64,000 bases of DNA from Faecalibacillus intestinalis (GCF_003024685.1 NZ_PYLQ01000001.1:230142-294141), one strand, 5' to 3'. Positions 1-8,855 are shown, counted from the first letter of the stretch. Notes: generated by a model not told the origin, from the letters alone. Numbers and translations: made by a program.

Positions 1-1041
1 AATGATGGCATTGTTGCAAGTTGGCCAGGACCTGATAATTGGAATTTAAAATATGGTCAAGAAGCTCTCCCTGATTGGGATAATTATTTAACAGATGTAA
101 AAGAAAAATTAGCCATTCAAGGAGATCAGTATGATTATCTTTATGGTGAGGCTCCAACAAATATAATGTCTCTAGAAGAATCTAAAGAAGGGTTAAATTC
201 TGTTGATAAAGCTCTTTATTATACTGTTTCTACTTACCAAGCAATGAAAGATGAAGGATATCATTGTTATTCAATGCTTGCTAATGGATATAGTAATTAT
301 CCATGGGCAACATCTTTTATGAATTATTTATCTAAAGGGCAAGAAATTTCTTTTAAAGATATTCAAAATGATATTTATTATTTATTGGATCAAGGAACTT
401 ATGTAGAAGACTTTATGGGTAAAGGAAAAGACAATTATGGAAATGATTATGATTTTGACTTTATAACGGATACAAAACAATTTTATATGATGGTTGGAAA
501 TCACAAATATGTTCCAGAATTCATCGAAGAAAATCATTATGGTTTTAATCATCAAGAAAATGGTTATGCTTATGAATTATTCTATTATCCTGATGAAAAG
601 GAACATTTTATTTGGAAAATGAATGTACCTGTGAGTCAATTCGAACATGTTCAACTTGTTTATACTTTACAACTTATAAATCCTCAAAAAAAAGCAGGAG
701 AATATGGGGAATACGATGAAGATGGTCATCTTTTTAAAGAAGGATTAAAGACAAATACGCAAGCTATTTTACATCCTATTGATAGTTTTTCTAAAGAATT
801 AGAACCTGAAGAATTTTTGTCCCCAACAGTTTCATACAAAGTAATAGAAACTAATGTTGATGAACCTGAAAAGCCAAGTGAAACAATTAAAACGGAAGTT
901 AAAAAGTCAACACCTGTAACGACAAGTCCTGTTGCTACGGGAGATGATACAAAACAAGAATTTTGGTATGTATTATTGGGATTATCAATTTCAACACTTC
1001 TTCTTTTATTAATAAAACATTTCAAGACAAGACGCGAGTAG
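1..1041 (+). CDS. Cell-wall-anchored surface protein, C-terminal part
   Basis: The reading frame is open from the first base, so the N-terminus lies outside the window. The visible 346 residues are rich in Tyr, Asp and Asn. Around residues 210-290 there is a beta-rich segment (VYTLQLINP, then YGEYDEDG, then SPTVSYKV) of the kind repeated in Gram-positive pilin-like adhesins. A Pro/Glu/Lys/Thr-rich linker follows, then a sorting-type tail: PVATGDD, a hydrophobic segment and a basic end (KTRRE). The motif is a TGD-type variant, not canonical LPXTG. I infer sortase attachment to the wall. Substrate or ligand cannot be told. The stop codon lies in the loop of the terminator hairpin. Confidence 0.7.
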   Translation, partial: NDGIVASWPGPDNWNLKYGQEALPDWDNYLTDVKEKLAIQGDQYDYLYGEAPTNIMSLEESKEGLNSVDKALYYTVSTYQAMKDEGYHCYSMLANGYSNYPWATSFMNYLSKGQEISFKDIQNDIYYLLDQGTYVEDFMGKGKDNYGNDYDFDFITDTKQFYMMVGNHKYVPEFIEENHYGFNHQENGYAYELFYYPDEKEHFIWKMNVPVSQFEHVQLVYTLQLINPQKKAGEYGEYDEDGHLFKEGLKTNTQAILHPIDSFSKELEPEEFLSPTVSYKVIETNVDEPEKPSETIKTEVKKSTPVTTSPVATGDDTKQEFWYVLLGLSISTLLLLLIKHFKTRRE

Positions 1042-1058
1042 TCGCGTTTTGTTTTTGT
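1027..1058 (+). terminator. Rho-independent terminator of the surface protein gene
   Basis: Inverted repeat 1027-1037 with 1042-1052 (11 bp, one G-U pair) around a GTAG loop, followed by a T-rich run. The TAG stop of the surface gene is in the loop. Confidence 0.8.
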
Positions 1059-1064
1059 TTGTGG

Positions 1065-1080
1065 TATGATAGCGTGGGTG
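1065..1080 (+). promoter_or_regulatory. -10 box and ribosome site of the ABC-F gene
   Basis: TATGAT at 1065-1070 is followed by GTGGGTG (1074-1080) and ATG at 1087. An in-frame ATG at 1066 lies inside the -10 box, so it is unlikely to be transcribed in full. No convincing -35 box is seen. Confidence 0.5.
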
Positions 1081-1086
1081 ATGAAA

Positions 1087-2838
1087 ATGTTAGTGTCAAT
1101 GACAGATTTAACAAAATATAATGGAGAAAAGTGTATTTTAGATCATATAGAATTACATATAGAAGATAAAGATAAAGTAGGAATCTTAGGAGTTAATGGG
1201 ACAGGAAAATCTACGCTTTTGAAGATTATTTCAGGTATTGAAGATTATCAAGGGAAAATGACTTATCAAAAGGATTTACGTATTAATTATTTACCACAAA
1301 CACCTTTGTATAATGAAATGGATACAATTATGGAAACAGTTTATAAACAAATTGATTCAAAAGATATTCATGATTTTGAAATAAAGGCTCAATTAGGTAA
1401 GTTTGGTATTTTAGATGAAACACAAAAGATTAAAGAACTTTCAGGAGGTCAACTTAAAAGAGTAGCTTTAGCGATTGCTTTAATTAAACCTTGTGATTTA
1501 CTTATTTTAGATGAACCAACAAACCATTTAGATAATGGTATGATAGAATATTTAGAGAAGTTTTTAATTAAATGGTCTAAAGGCTTACTCATGGTAACGC
1601 ATGATCGTTATTTTTTAGAAAGAGTAGTAAATCGTATTGTTGAAATAGATCATGGACAAGTTTATAACTATGAAGCCAATTATTCAAAATATTTAGAACT
1701 GAAACAATTAAGATTAGAAACACAACTTTCTAGTCAAAGAAAAAGAAAACTCTTTTTAAAGAAAGAACTTGAATGGGTACGCGCTGGTGTACAAGCACGT
1801 ACAACTAAAAGTAAAGACCGTCTGCAAAGATTTGAAGAATTATCAAAAGTAAAAGATATAGAAGTGAATGGAAAAATTGAAATGATTCATACGTTCTCTC
1901 GTCTTGGTAAAAAGACGATCGAACTTCATGAAATTTCTAAAAGTTTTGAACAAAAGAAACTCTTTGATGAATTTTCTTATATGTTTAAACAACATGATCG
2001 TATTGGAATGTTAGGAGATAATGGAACAGGTAAATCAACATTATTAAATATTCTTACAGGAAGTTTAAAAAGTGATACAGGGTATGTTGAAATTGGAGAA
2101 ACTGTACGTTTTGGTTATTTTAAACAAGGATATGATGATTTACAAATGAATAAAAAAGTCATTGATTATATTCAAGAAATTTCTAATGATTTTAAGGTGG
2201 ATGGACAAGGATTATCAGCTAAAGATATGTTAGAAAGATTTTTGTTTGATGCTAGATTACAACATACACCAATTTCTCGTTTATCTGGTGGAGAAAGAAG
2301 AAGACTTTATTTATTACGTGTATTAATGATGATGCCAAATGTTCTTGTTTTAGATGAACCAACGAATGATTTAGATATTGATACACTTAATATATTAGAA
2401 GATTATTTAGATCATTTTGAAGGAATTATTATTACAGTTAGTCATGATCGTTACTTCTTAGATCGTATTTGTGATGGTTTATTTATTTTACAAAATCAAC
2501 ATTTAAGATATGTTAATGGGGGTTATAGTCAAAATCTAGATACTTCTACTAAAGAAGAAAAAGAAAAAGGACAAGGGGCTTTGGCTTATAAACAAAGTAA
2601 GCAAAATAAAATCAAAATGACATATATGGAAAAGAAAGAATTTGAAGGAATTGAAGATGTCATTATGGATTTAGAAACAAAATTAAATGAAGTTGAAGAA
2701 AAGATGAATGGTGTTACTGATTTTAAAGAAATTGATGAGCTTTCTAAACAAAGAGATGAAATTCAAAATCAAATTGATGAAAAGAATGAACGTTATCTTT
2801 ATTTGTTAGAATTACAAGAACAAATTGAAAATCAATAA
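1087..2838 (+). CDS. ABC-F family ATPase (Uup/YfmR-like)
   Basis: Soluble tandem ABC ATPase without membrane segments, the hallmark of ABC-F translation factors that act on the ribosome. The first domain has Walker A GVNGTGKST near residue 36, signature LSGGQ near 118 and Walker B LLILDEPTNHLD. The second has GDNGTGKST near 309, LSGGE near 398 and VLVLDEPTNDLD. Between them lies the charged P-site tRNA interaction linker (about 215-270). The C-terminus (about 510-583) is a coiled coil (MEKKEFEGIEDVI and on), which points to the Uup/YfmR branch rather than EttA. Proteins of that branch are reported to relieve stalling, including at proline runs. ATG 1087 was chosen over 1066 and 1081 because of its spacing to the ribosome site. 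Confidence 0.85.
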   Translation: MLVSMTDLTKYNGEKCILDHIELHIEDKDKVGILGVNGTGKSTLLKIISGIEDYQGKMTYQKDLRINYLPQTPLYNEMDTIMETVYKQIDSKDIHDFEIKAQLGKFGILDETQKIKELSGGQLKRVALAIALIKPCDLLILDEPTNHLDNGMIEYLEKFLIKWSKGLLMVTHDRYFLERVVNRIVEIDHGQVYNYEANYSKYLELKQLRLETQLSSQRKRKLFLKKELEWVRAGVQARTTKSKDRLQRFEELSKVKDIEVNGKIEMIHTFSRLGKKTIELHEISKSFEQKKLFDEFSYMFKQHDRIGMLGDNGTGKSTLLNILTGSLKSDTGYVEIGETVRFGYFKQGYDDLQMNKKVIDYIQEISNDFKVDGQGLSAKDMLERFLFDARLQHTPISRLSGGERRRLYLLRVLMMMPNVLVLDEPTNDLDIDTLNILEDYLDHFEGIIITVSHDRYFLDRICDGLFILQNQHLRYVNGGYSQNLDTSTKEEKEKGQGALAYKQSKQNKIKMTYMEKKEFEGIEDVIMDLETKLNEVEEKMNGVTDFKEIDELSKQRDEIQNQIDEKNERYLYLLELQEQIENQ

Positions 2839-2867
2839 TTGACCTTTGTATATACATATAGGATAAT
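2839..2867 (+). promoter_or_regulatory. SigA-type promoter
   Basis: TTGACC (2839-2844), 17-nt spacer, GATAAT (2862-2867), directly after the ABC-F stop codon. It should drive the gene starting at 2895 as a single-gene unit. Confidence 0.7.
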
Positions 2868-2894
2868 AGAAATATGAAAAGGAAGGTTTGAGGA

Positions 2895-3788
2895 ATGAAA
2901 AGATTATTAAGTTGTACAAGTAGTGAAATGTTGAAAATGGATGGTCAAGAATTAAAACAAGCAATTCTTGCTAGTGAAGGAAGAACTGTGATGACAGAAA
3001 CAGTTGTTGCGATTGAACCTTTATTAGGAGATCTTACAAATGCTGAACTTGCTGTTTCATTTGGAAGTGACATGGTTTTATTAAATTGTTTTGATTGTAA
3101 TAATCCAGAAATCAAAGGGTTACCAGAATGTGATAATCCTGTAGAAAAATTAAAAGAAATCGTTGGTCGTCCAATTGGATGTAATCTAGAACCAGTTGAT
3201 TTAGAGGCTGAATTAATGGAAGAAAGACGTGTGATTTCTACAGGTAGACAAGCAAGAAAAGAAACTTATATTAAAGCTCAAGAATTAGGTTTCAACTTTA
3301 TTTGTTTAACAGGAAATCCAGGAGTTGGAGTTTCAAATCATTCAATTTGCGAAGCAATCAAAGAAGCTAAAAAATATTTTAAAGGATTAATTATTGCAGG
3401 GAAAATGCATGCAGCTGGAATCGATGAACCAATCGTTGATATGAATAGTATCAAAGAGTTCATTGAAGCAGGGGCAGATGTTATTTTAATGCCAGCAGTT
3501 AATACAGTTCCAGGTTTATCTGAACAAGAAGTGACTGAAGCTTGTCGTTATATTAAAGCTCATGGGGCTTTATCATTAAGTGCGATTGGAACAAGCCAAG
3601 AAGGTGCAGATGAAGGAACAATTCGTGAAATTGCTTTATTAAATAAAAGATGTGGAATTGATATTCAACATATTGGGGATGCAGGATTCTGTGGTATTGC
3701 TTTACCTGAAAACATTATGGCATTATCAATTGCGATTCGTGGTAAAAGACATACATATCATAAGATTGCTTCATCTATTAATAGATAA
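2895..3788 (+). CDS. Conserved protein of unknown function, probably TIM-barrel-like
   Basis: A 297-residue soluble protein that I recognise only as a family (DUF7916-like, sometimes mislabelled haloacid dehalogenase) often found near sugar uptake genes. It has no HAD motif (no DxDGT). Alternating strands and helices with Gly-rich turns (FICLTGNPGVGVSN near 138-151, LIIAGKMHAAGI near 166-177, DVILMPAVNTVPGLS near 196-210, IQHIGDAGFCGI near 259-270) suggest a (beta/alpha)8 barrel with ligand-binding loops. Its own promoter lies upstream and a terminator downstream, so it is transcribed alone. Start supported by the GAGG element at 2889. No function is claimed. Confidence 0.7.
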   Translation: MKRLLSCTSSEMLKMDGQELKQAILASEGRTVMTETVVAIEPLLGDLTNAELAVSFGSDMVLLNCFDCNNPEIKGLPECDNPVEKLKEIVGRPIGCNLEPVDLEAELMEERRVISTGRQARKETYIKAQELGFNFICLTGNPGVGVSNHSICEAIKEAKKYFKGLIIAGKMHAAGIDEPIVDMNSIKEFIEAGADVILMPAVNTVPGLSEQEVTEACRYIKAHGALSLSAIGTSQEGADEGTIREIALLNKRCGIDIQHIGDAGFCGIALPENIMALSIAIRGKRHTYHKIASSINR

Positions 3789-3837
3789 AGTGTTATTTAT
3801 GTTTGAAAGATGTCGTTTAAGTTGTAGATAATGAAAG

Positions 3838-3880
3838 AACGGTTGATTTATAATACATTAATCATAGATCAATCGTTTTT
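3838..3880 (+). terminator. Terminator after the unknown barrel-like gene
   Basis: Arms 3838-3847 and 3868-3877 (10 bp, one wobble pair), 20-nt loop, then a T run. A TATAAT (3849-3854) sits in the loop and may start transcription of the next small gene. Confidence 0.6.
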
Positions 3881-3894
3881 ATATGGAGGTCATT

Positions 3895-4068
3895 ATGAAA
3901 AAGGCTCTTATTATTGTATTTATAATGTGTTTATTAGGGATGATTTTTTTATCAGGAAGTATTGGGATATTTTATGAACCTGTGGAAGTTTCATTAGTAA
4001 GCATTCTTTTTGTTGTTTTAATTTTTCTTATCATCGCTTATAAGCTATATAAAAAGAAAAGAAGATAG
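3895..4068 (+). CDS. Small membrane protein, two predicted segments
   Basis: 57 residues: a basic start (MKKA), a hydrophobic segment of about 20 residues, a short loop (SIGIFYEPVEVS), a second hydrophobic segment and a strongly basic tail (KLYKKKRR). Both ends are basic, which fits a hairpin with both termini in the cytoplasm. Start at 3895 because GGAGGT at 3885-3890 is ideally spaced; an in-frame ATG at 3883 would overlap it. No family recognised. Flanked by terminators on both sides. Confidence 0.65.
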   Translation: MKKALIIVFIMCLLGMIFLSGSIGIFYEPVEVSLVSILFVVLIFLIIAYKLYKKKRR

Positions 4069-4072
4069 TTGG

Positions 4073-4098
4073 GAGAGTGTCAAAGACATTCTCTTTTA
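4073..4098 (+). terminator. Rho-independent terminator
   Basis: Arms 4073-4081 and 4085-4093 (9 bp, one wobble), AAA loop, then TTTTAT. Confidence 0.7.
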
Positions 4099-4101
4099 TG
4101 T

Positions 4102-4117
4102 TATAATGGATAAGGTG
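4102..4117 (+). promoter_or_regulatory. -10 box and ribosome site of the lipid kinase gene
   Basis: TATAAT at 4102-4107, then AAGGTG at 4112-4117 and ATG at 4124. The leader would be only about 10 nt. An in-frame ATG at 4106 overlaps the -10 box and is rejected as a start. Confidence 0.6.
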
Positions 4118-4123
4118 ATAAAC

Positions 4124-4984
4124 ATGAAACATATCTTTATATTAAAACCAGATACTTCTAAAAGTTTAATTAATTGTATAGTAACAATGATGCAAGGAAA
4201 ACGTTATGAATTACGCTATACCAAAGATTTAGATGATGCAAGAAAGATAGCCTTATCTTATCAAGATGAAAAGGAAGTTTGTCGTTTATACGCGATAGGT
4301 GGCGATGGTTTTGTTCATAAGGTGGTCAATGGCATGGTAGGGTCTTTTCATGAACTTGTTGTCATTCCGCAAGGAACAGGTAATGATTTTGCTAGAAGTA
4401 TCTACAAAAATTTAGATGCGATAAAGATTTTTAAAGAGTCATTAAATAAGCAAGCCAAAGCAATTGATGTGATTCAATGTCGAGATGATCTTTATTGTAT
4501 CAATGTCTTTTGTTGTGGTTTAGATGCTGATGTTGGGAATTTAGTGAATACAAATCGTAAGACAACCTTATTCCCAAGGATTATGCAGTATAGTTTAACG
4601 ATTTTAGATAAGATCTTTCATTTAAAATTTTATCCAACTGATATTTATACATATAATAAAGATATTTATCAAGGTAATGTTTTGATTTGTACCTTTTGTA
4701 ATGGTCATTATTTTGGTGGTGGCTATCAAGCTGGTTATTATTCATCTTTAGAAGATGGTATGATTGATATGTCGGTGGTACCAGAAATATCTAAAAAAGA
4801 ATTACCATATTATTTAAAAGGACTGATCACCAATACATTACATAAAACAAAAAAATTTCAACATTTTAAAGAAGATGATGTTTGGGTCAAAACCAATCAA
4901 TATGTTAATATTGATGGTGAAAAATATGAACCAGGAACATATCACTTAAAATGTTTACATAAAAAAATTCAATTAGTTTATTAA
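4124..4984 (+). CDS. Diacylglycerol kinase family lipid kinase
   Basis: 286 residues of the DagK/YegS family, which phosphorylates diacylglycerol or related lipids with ATP at the membrane face. The nucleotide-binding signature GGDGFVHKVVNG lies near residue 63 and PQGTGNDFARS near 83-93, both diagnostic. The C-terminal beta-sandwich typical of the family follows (YFGGGYQAGY near 192, NIDGEKYEPG near 265). Length is normal. It lies 10 nt upstream of murE and is probably cotranscribed with murE and the HAD and ParB-like genes. The lipid substrate cannot be fixed from sequence. Confidence 0.85.
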   Translation: MKHIFILKPDTSKSLINCIVTMMQGKRYELRYTKDLDDARKIALSYQDEKEVCRLYAIGGDGFVHKVVNGMVGSFHELVVIPQGTGNDFARSIYKNLDAIKIFKESLNKQAKAIDVIQCRDDLYCINVFCCGLDADVGNLVNTNRKTTLFPRIMQYSLTILDKIFHLKFYPTDIYTYNKDIYQGNVLICTFCNGHYFGGGYQAGYYSSLEDGMIDMSVVPEISKKELPYYLKGLITNTLHKTKKFQHFKEDDVWVKTNQYVNIDGEKYEPGTYHLKCLHKKIQLVY

Positions 4985-4994
4985 GGAGATTACT

Positions 4995-6368
4995 ATGGAA
5001 ATAGATTTAAAAACAGATTCACGTAAGGTTAAACCAGGAGATACTTTTATTGCGATTAGAAATGTTAATCGTGATGGACATGATTATATTCCTCAAGCTA
5101 TTAAAAACGGGGCAACAAAAGTAATTGTTGAAGAAGGAAATTATGATGTTGAAACTGTTGTTGTTGAAGATACAAGAGCATATTTAAAAGATTATTTGTA
5201 TGAACATTATTACCCTTATTTCAAAGATATGAAACTAATTGGAGTTACTGGAACAAATGGTAAAACAACGATTGGTTATATGATGTATCAAATGATGACG
5301 ATGCTTGATATTCCTTGTGCATATATGGGGACTATAGGTTTTTATTATTGTGGGAACTTTATTAAAATGGTTAATACCACACCAGATGTTGATGTACTTT
5401 ATGATTATTTTATTAAAGCAAAAGATGCCGGGTGTAAAGTATTAGTGATGGAAGTTTCTTCACATGCGCTTGCGAAAGATCGTATTCATGGCTTAGAATT
5501 TGATGAAGTGGCTTTTACAAACTTAACACAAGACCATTTAGATTTTCATAAAACATTAGAAAACTATGCGAATGCTAAACAACTCTTATTTAAAAAGACA
5601 AGAGGAAATAAAATTGCTGTCATAAATGGTGATGATCCACATGCTTCACATTTTGAATTAGAAGGTAATCAAAATCTTTTGATTTCTGATCAAAAAGGTG
5701 ATGTTCTCATTCAAAATATTGAATTTTCTCACTTAGGGACAACCTTTACCTTTAAATATCAAGAAAAAGAATATCAAACACATATTCAAATGGTAGGAAG
5801 ATACAATGTTTATAACTATCTTACAGCGATGCTTTTAATTCATGAATTAGGATATGAAATTGATGCTATTTTAGCCTTAAATACAAAATTAAAAGCCCCT
5901 AAAGGAAGAATGGAACTTATTGTTTATGGAACAAATGGTATCTTTGTAGATTATGCCCATACCCCTGATGCCACTTTAAATGTTTTAGAAAGTGCTCAAG
6001 AATTTAAAAAAGGAAAAATTATTACGATTATTGGTTGTGGTGGGGATCGTGATACGACCAAACGACCAATCATGGGGGAAATTGCCTGCAAACATAGTGA
6101 CCACGTGATTATTACAGATGATAATCCGCGAACAGAAGATCCTCAAAAAATCATTAATGATATTTTAGTAGGTGTTAGTGGGAATTATGAAGTTATTAAT
6201 GATCGTCATCTTGCCATTGTTAAGGGAATGAGTTTATTGAAAGAAAATGACATTTTAATGATTTTAGGAAAAGGACATGAAGATTATCAAATTATTGGAA
6301 CAGAAAAGATTCATTTTTCTGACCAAGAAGAAGTAGAAAAATATATTAAGGAGCATCAAGATGACTAA
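4995..6368 (+). CDS. murE: UDP-N-acetylmuramoyl-tripeptide synthetase
   Basis: Mur ligase that adds the third amino acid to the peptidoglycan stem peptide in the cytoplasm. N-terminal UDP-MurNAc domain (TDSRKVKPGDTFIA, residues 7-20), ATP-binding GVTGTNGKTT near residue 80, the central TTPDVD and VSSHAL motifs, and the C-terminal domain with DNPRTEDP near residue 376. In characterised MurE enzymes DNPR marks selection of meso-diaminopimelate rather than lysine. 457 residues is slightly short for MurE. Start follows TAAGGAGATT. Its last codons overlap the next gene by 8 nt, implying coupled translation. Confidence 0.88.
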   Translation: MEIDLKTDSRKVKPGDTFIAIRNVNRDGHDYIPQAIKNGATKVIVEEGNYDVETVVVEDTRAYLKDYLYEHYYPYFKDMKLIGVTGTNGKTTIGYMMYQMMTMLDIPCAYMGTIGFYYCGNFIKMVNTTPDVDVLYDYFIKAKDAGCKVLVMEVSSHALAKDRIHGLEFDEVAFTNLTQDHLDFHKTLENYANAKQLLFKKTRGNKIAVINGDDPHASHFELEGNQNLLISDQKGDVLIQNIEFSHLGTTFTFKYQEKEYQTHIQMVGRYNVYNYLTAMLLIHELGYEIDAILALNTKLKAPKGRMELIVYGTNGIFVDYAHTPDATLNVLESAQEFKKGKIITIIGCGGDRDTTKRPIMGEIACKHSDHVIITDDNPRTEDPQKIINDILVGVSGNYEVINDRHLAIVKGMSLLKENDILMILGKGHEDYQIIGTEKIHFSDQEEVEKYIKEHQDD

Positions 6369-7161
6369 AATTGCTTTTTTTGATGTCGATGGCACATTGA
6401 TTAATGTACCTCATCAATTATTAAAACCAACAAAAAGAACAATAGAAGCCTTAAAAGATTTTCAAAAACAAGGAAATTATATTGTCGTAGCAAGTGCTAG
6501 AGGAGCAATGCCAGATTGTTTAAAGAAAATTCCTTTTGATGGCTTTATTGGTTGTGATGGTGGATATATTGAATTTCATCAAGAAGTTTTACTCAATAAT
6601 ATCTTTACTGTTAAAGAGTTAAATCTACAAAATAGTGTCTATGAAGCAACAAATGGACAATATATTATCAGTGAAAGAAATCAAAGTTATTTCAGTGATA
6701 TGAATGGTGAACTTATCAAAAAACATTTAAGGCTTTATACAGGAACAGATAAGCTTCCTGATGATTATGATGATAACTGGCGCTTTCAAAATATCAAAGC
6801 CAATACGGTTACAGCACTTTTTTATAGTGCAAAAGACTTACATGAAGCCTTAGATATGTTACCAAAAGAATGGTCTATCAATACTTATGATACAGGACAT
6901 ATTCGTATGGATGTCCATCCTCAAGGTTACACAAAGGGGACAGCGTGTGAATATTTATATCAAAAATTAAATATTCCTAAAGAAAATACGTATGCTTTTG
7001 GTGATGGAGAAAATGATATTGAAATGTTGCATCTTGGAGGAACTTCTATTGCGATGGGTAATGCGGATGATGAAGTTAAAAAACATGCTTCTACAGTGAC
7101 TTTAACAGTGGATGAAGATGGTATTGCTGATTTTTTTGAAAAGGAATTTAAAATCAAATGA
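6361..7161 (+). CDS. Cof-type HAD-superfamily phosphatase
   Basis: HAD hydrolase of the Cof/YidA class. Motif I DVDGTL at residues 8-13 carries the nucleophile Asp and general acid Asp; motif IV GDGENDIEML lies near residue 218. The alpha/beta cap between them fits sugar-phosphate or nucleotide-like small substrates. 266 residues is typical. It overlaps murE by 8 nt and the next gene by 4 nt (ATGA), so all three are translated together. Substrate unknown. Confidence 0.85.
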   Translation: MTKIAFFDVDGTLINVPHQLLKPTKRTIEALKDFQKQGNYIVVASARGAMPDCLKKIPFDGFIGCDGGYIEFHQEVLLNNIFTVKELNLQNSVYEATNGQYIISERNQSYFSDMNGELIKKHLRLYTGTDKLPDDYDDNWRFQNIKANTVTALFYSAKDLHEALDMLPKEWSINTYDTGHIRMDVHPQGYTKGTACEYLYQKLNIPKENTYAFGDGENDIEMLHLGGTSIAMGNADDEVKKHASTVTLTVDEDGIADFFEKEFKIK

Positions 7162-7442
7162 GAATTAGAAAAATAAATTTTCAAGAAATAAATTTTGAGT
7201 ATTGTCCTTATCCTCAATCAATGTATGATTCCATAAAAAGAATAGGACTTTCTTTTCCTATTAAAGTGAATATTATTGATGGTCAATATTATTGTAAAGA
7301 TGGACATAAACGTCTTTCTATTATTCAAGATTTATTAAAAAATGAAGAAGGTTATGAAAAAAGAAGGGATGTTCCCTATATTATTTATAATGATGGAAGT
7401 TCTAGATCTAATGATTGTTGGCGTGATCGCAACATGCATTAG
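7158..7442 (+). CDS. Small ParB-like (ParB/Srx-type N-terminal domain) protein
   Basis: 94 residues. The core GLSFPIKVNIIDGQYYCKDG followed by HKRL (residues 31-54) matches the ParB N-terminal fold, where a loop of the type DGxxRL/DGHKRL binds nucleotide. There is no helix-turn-helix or C-terminal dimer domain, so it is not a partition ParB. The start codon overlaps the HAD stop (ATGA). The end of the coding region forms a strong terminator hairpin with the TAG stop in its right arm. The role is unknown; a small nuclease or nucleotide-binding protein is possible. Confidence 0.65.
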   Translation: MRIRKINFQEINFEYCPYPQSMYDSIKRIGLSFPIKVNIIDGQYYCKDGHKRLSIIQDLLKNEEGYEKRRDVPYIIYNDGSSRSNDCWRDRNMH

Positions 7443-7452
7443 ATCTTTTTTC
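7404..7452 (+). terminator. Terminator overlapping the ParB-like gene end
   Basis: Perfect 10-bp arms (AGATCTAATG at 7404-7413, CATTAGATCT at 7437-7446) with an inner GTT/GCG helix, followed by a T run. The stop codon 7440-7442 is inside the right arm. Confidence 0.75.
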
Positions 7453-7516
7453 ATTTTTTGAAAGTGGAAAGTATGAAAATTTTAGAGGTATATAATAGCT
7501 TTGAGGAAGTGAAGTT

Positions 7517-8845
7517 ATGTTATTTAGTAATCGAGATTTAAAAAAATTAATTATTCCGTTAGTGATTGAACAAGTTCTAGCATTAACAATTGGGATGTTT
7601 GATACCATGATGGTCTCTCAATGTGGTCAAAGTGCAGTATCAGGTGTCAGTATTGTTGATGGCTTGAATGTATTGATCATTAACATCTTTTCAGCCTTAG
7701 CAACAGGTGGAGCTGTTGTTTGTGCGCAGTATATTGGTAAAAAGGATAAAAAGATGGCAAGTCATAGTGCTAAACAACTTTTATTTACGATATTAGGTTT
7801 ATCACTTGTTATTATGGGATTATGTATTTTATTGAATGGAAAGATTTTAAATTTGATTTTTGGACATATTGGTCATGATGTTATGGCTTATGCTAAAACG
7901 TATTTTTTCTTTTCTGCTTTGTCTTATCCTTTTATTGGTTTGTTTAATGGAGGAGCTGCTTTATTTAGATCGATGGGAAATAGTAAAGTAGCAATGACAA
8001 ATTCATTTTATATGAATATTGGAAATATTGTTTTAAACTATATCTTTATTTTTATTTTAAATATGTCTGTTAAAGGGGCAGCTATTGCAACCTTACTTTC
8101 AAGAATGTTCTGTTCGTTTATTATTTTATATATGTTATTAAATAAGGAACATACAATTTATATTGATACATATTTTAAATATCATTTTGATTTTGCAACA
8201 GTGAAAAAGATTTTACAAATAGGGATTCCTAATGGTTTAGAAAATGGAATGTTTCAAATGGGGAAAATTCTTGTTCAAAGACTCGTTTCTACTTTTGGAA
8301 CAGCAGCGATTGCTGCTCATGCGGTAGCGTTTAGTTTAACATCTATTGCAGTTGTTCCAGGAATGGCTTTAGGACTTGCTATTTTAACAGTGGTTGGACA
8401 ATGTATAGGAGCTAATGATTATCAACAAGCTAAATATTATACAAAGAAACTGATGATTATTGCTTATTTATCAACAATCGTAGCAGCTGGTATTTTATTA
8501 GTGGGTGTAAGATACATATTAAAACTTTATGCCTTACCACAAGCAACAGCCAATCTTGCAGTTTCAATGGTTTCACTCCATTGTGTATTTGATTTCTTTA
8601 TTTGGCCGATGGCATTTTCTTTCCCAAATACTTTACGTGCAGCCAATGATGCCACTTATACAATGATTGTTTCTACATTTTCAATGTGGACATTCCGTTT
8701 TGCTTTAAGCTATGTTTTTGCTTTGTATTTACACATGGGTGTCATTGGTGTTTGGTGGGCCATGATTGTTGACTGGATTTTTAGAGCTATTTGTTTTATG
8801 ATTAGATATAAATCCAATAAATGGATGAATAGAACATTAGTATAG
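7517..8845 (+). CDS. MATE-family multidrug/toxin exporter
   Basis: 442 residues with about 12 hydrophobic segments and the internal twofold repeat of MATE transporters (for example PLVIEQVLALTIGMFDTMMV near residue 13 and the matching IGIPNGLENGMFQMGKILVQ near 235). Predicted cation-coupled exporter in the cytoplasmic membrane; substrate not predictable. A TATAAT at 7491-7496 precedes the ribosome site GAGGAAGTGAAG, and a terminator upstream isolates it from the murE group. pepD and dnaQ follow closely and may be cotranscribed. Confidence 0.85.
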   Translation: MLFSNRDLKKLIIPLVIEQVLALTIGMFDTMMVSQCGQSAVSGVSIVDGLNVLIINIFSALATGGAVVCAQYIGKKDKKMASHSAKQLLFTILGLSLVIMGLCILLNGKILNLIFGHIGHDVMAYAKTYFFFSALSYPFIGLFNGGAALFRSMGNSKVAMTNSFYMNIGNIVLNYIFIFILNMSVKGAAIATLLSRMFCSFIILYMLLNKEHTIYIDTYFKYHFDFATVKKILQIGIPNGLENGMFQMGKILVQRLVSTFGTAAIAAHAVAFSLTSIAVVPGMALGLAILTVVGQCIGANDYQQAKYYTKKLMIIAYLSTIVAAGILLVGVRYILKLYALPQATANLAVSMVSLHCVFDFFIWPMAFSFPNTLRAANDATYTMIVSTFSMWTFRFALSYVFALYLHMGVIGVWWAMIVDWIFRAICFMIRYKSNKWMNRTLV

Positions 8846-8855
8846 GGGAATATAT

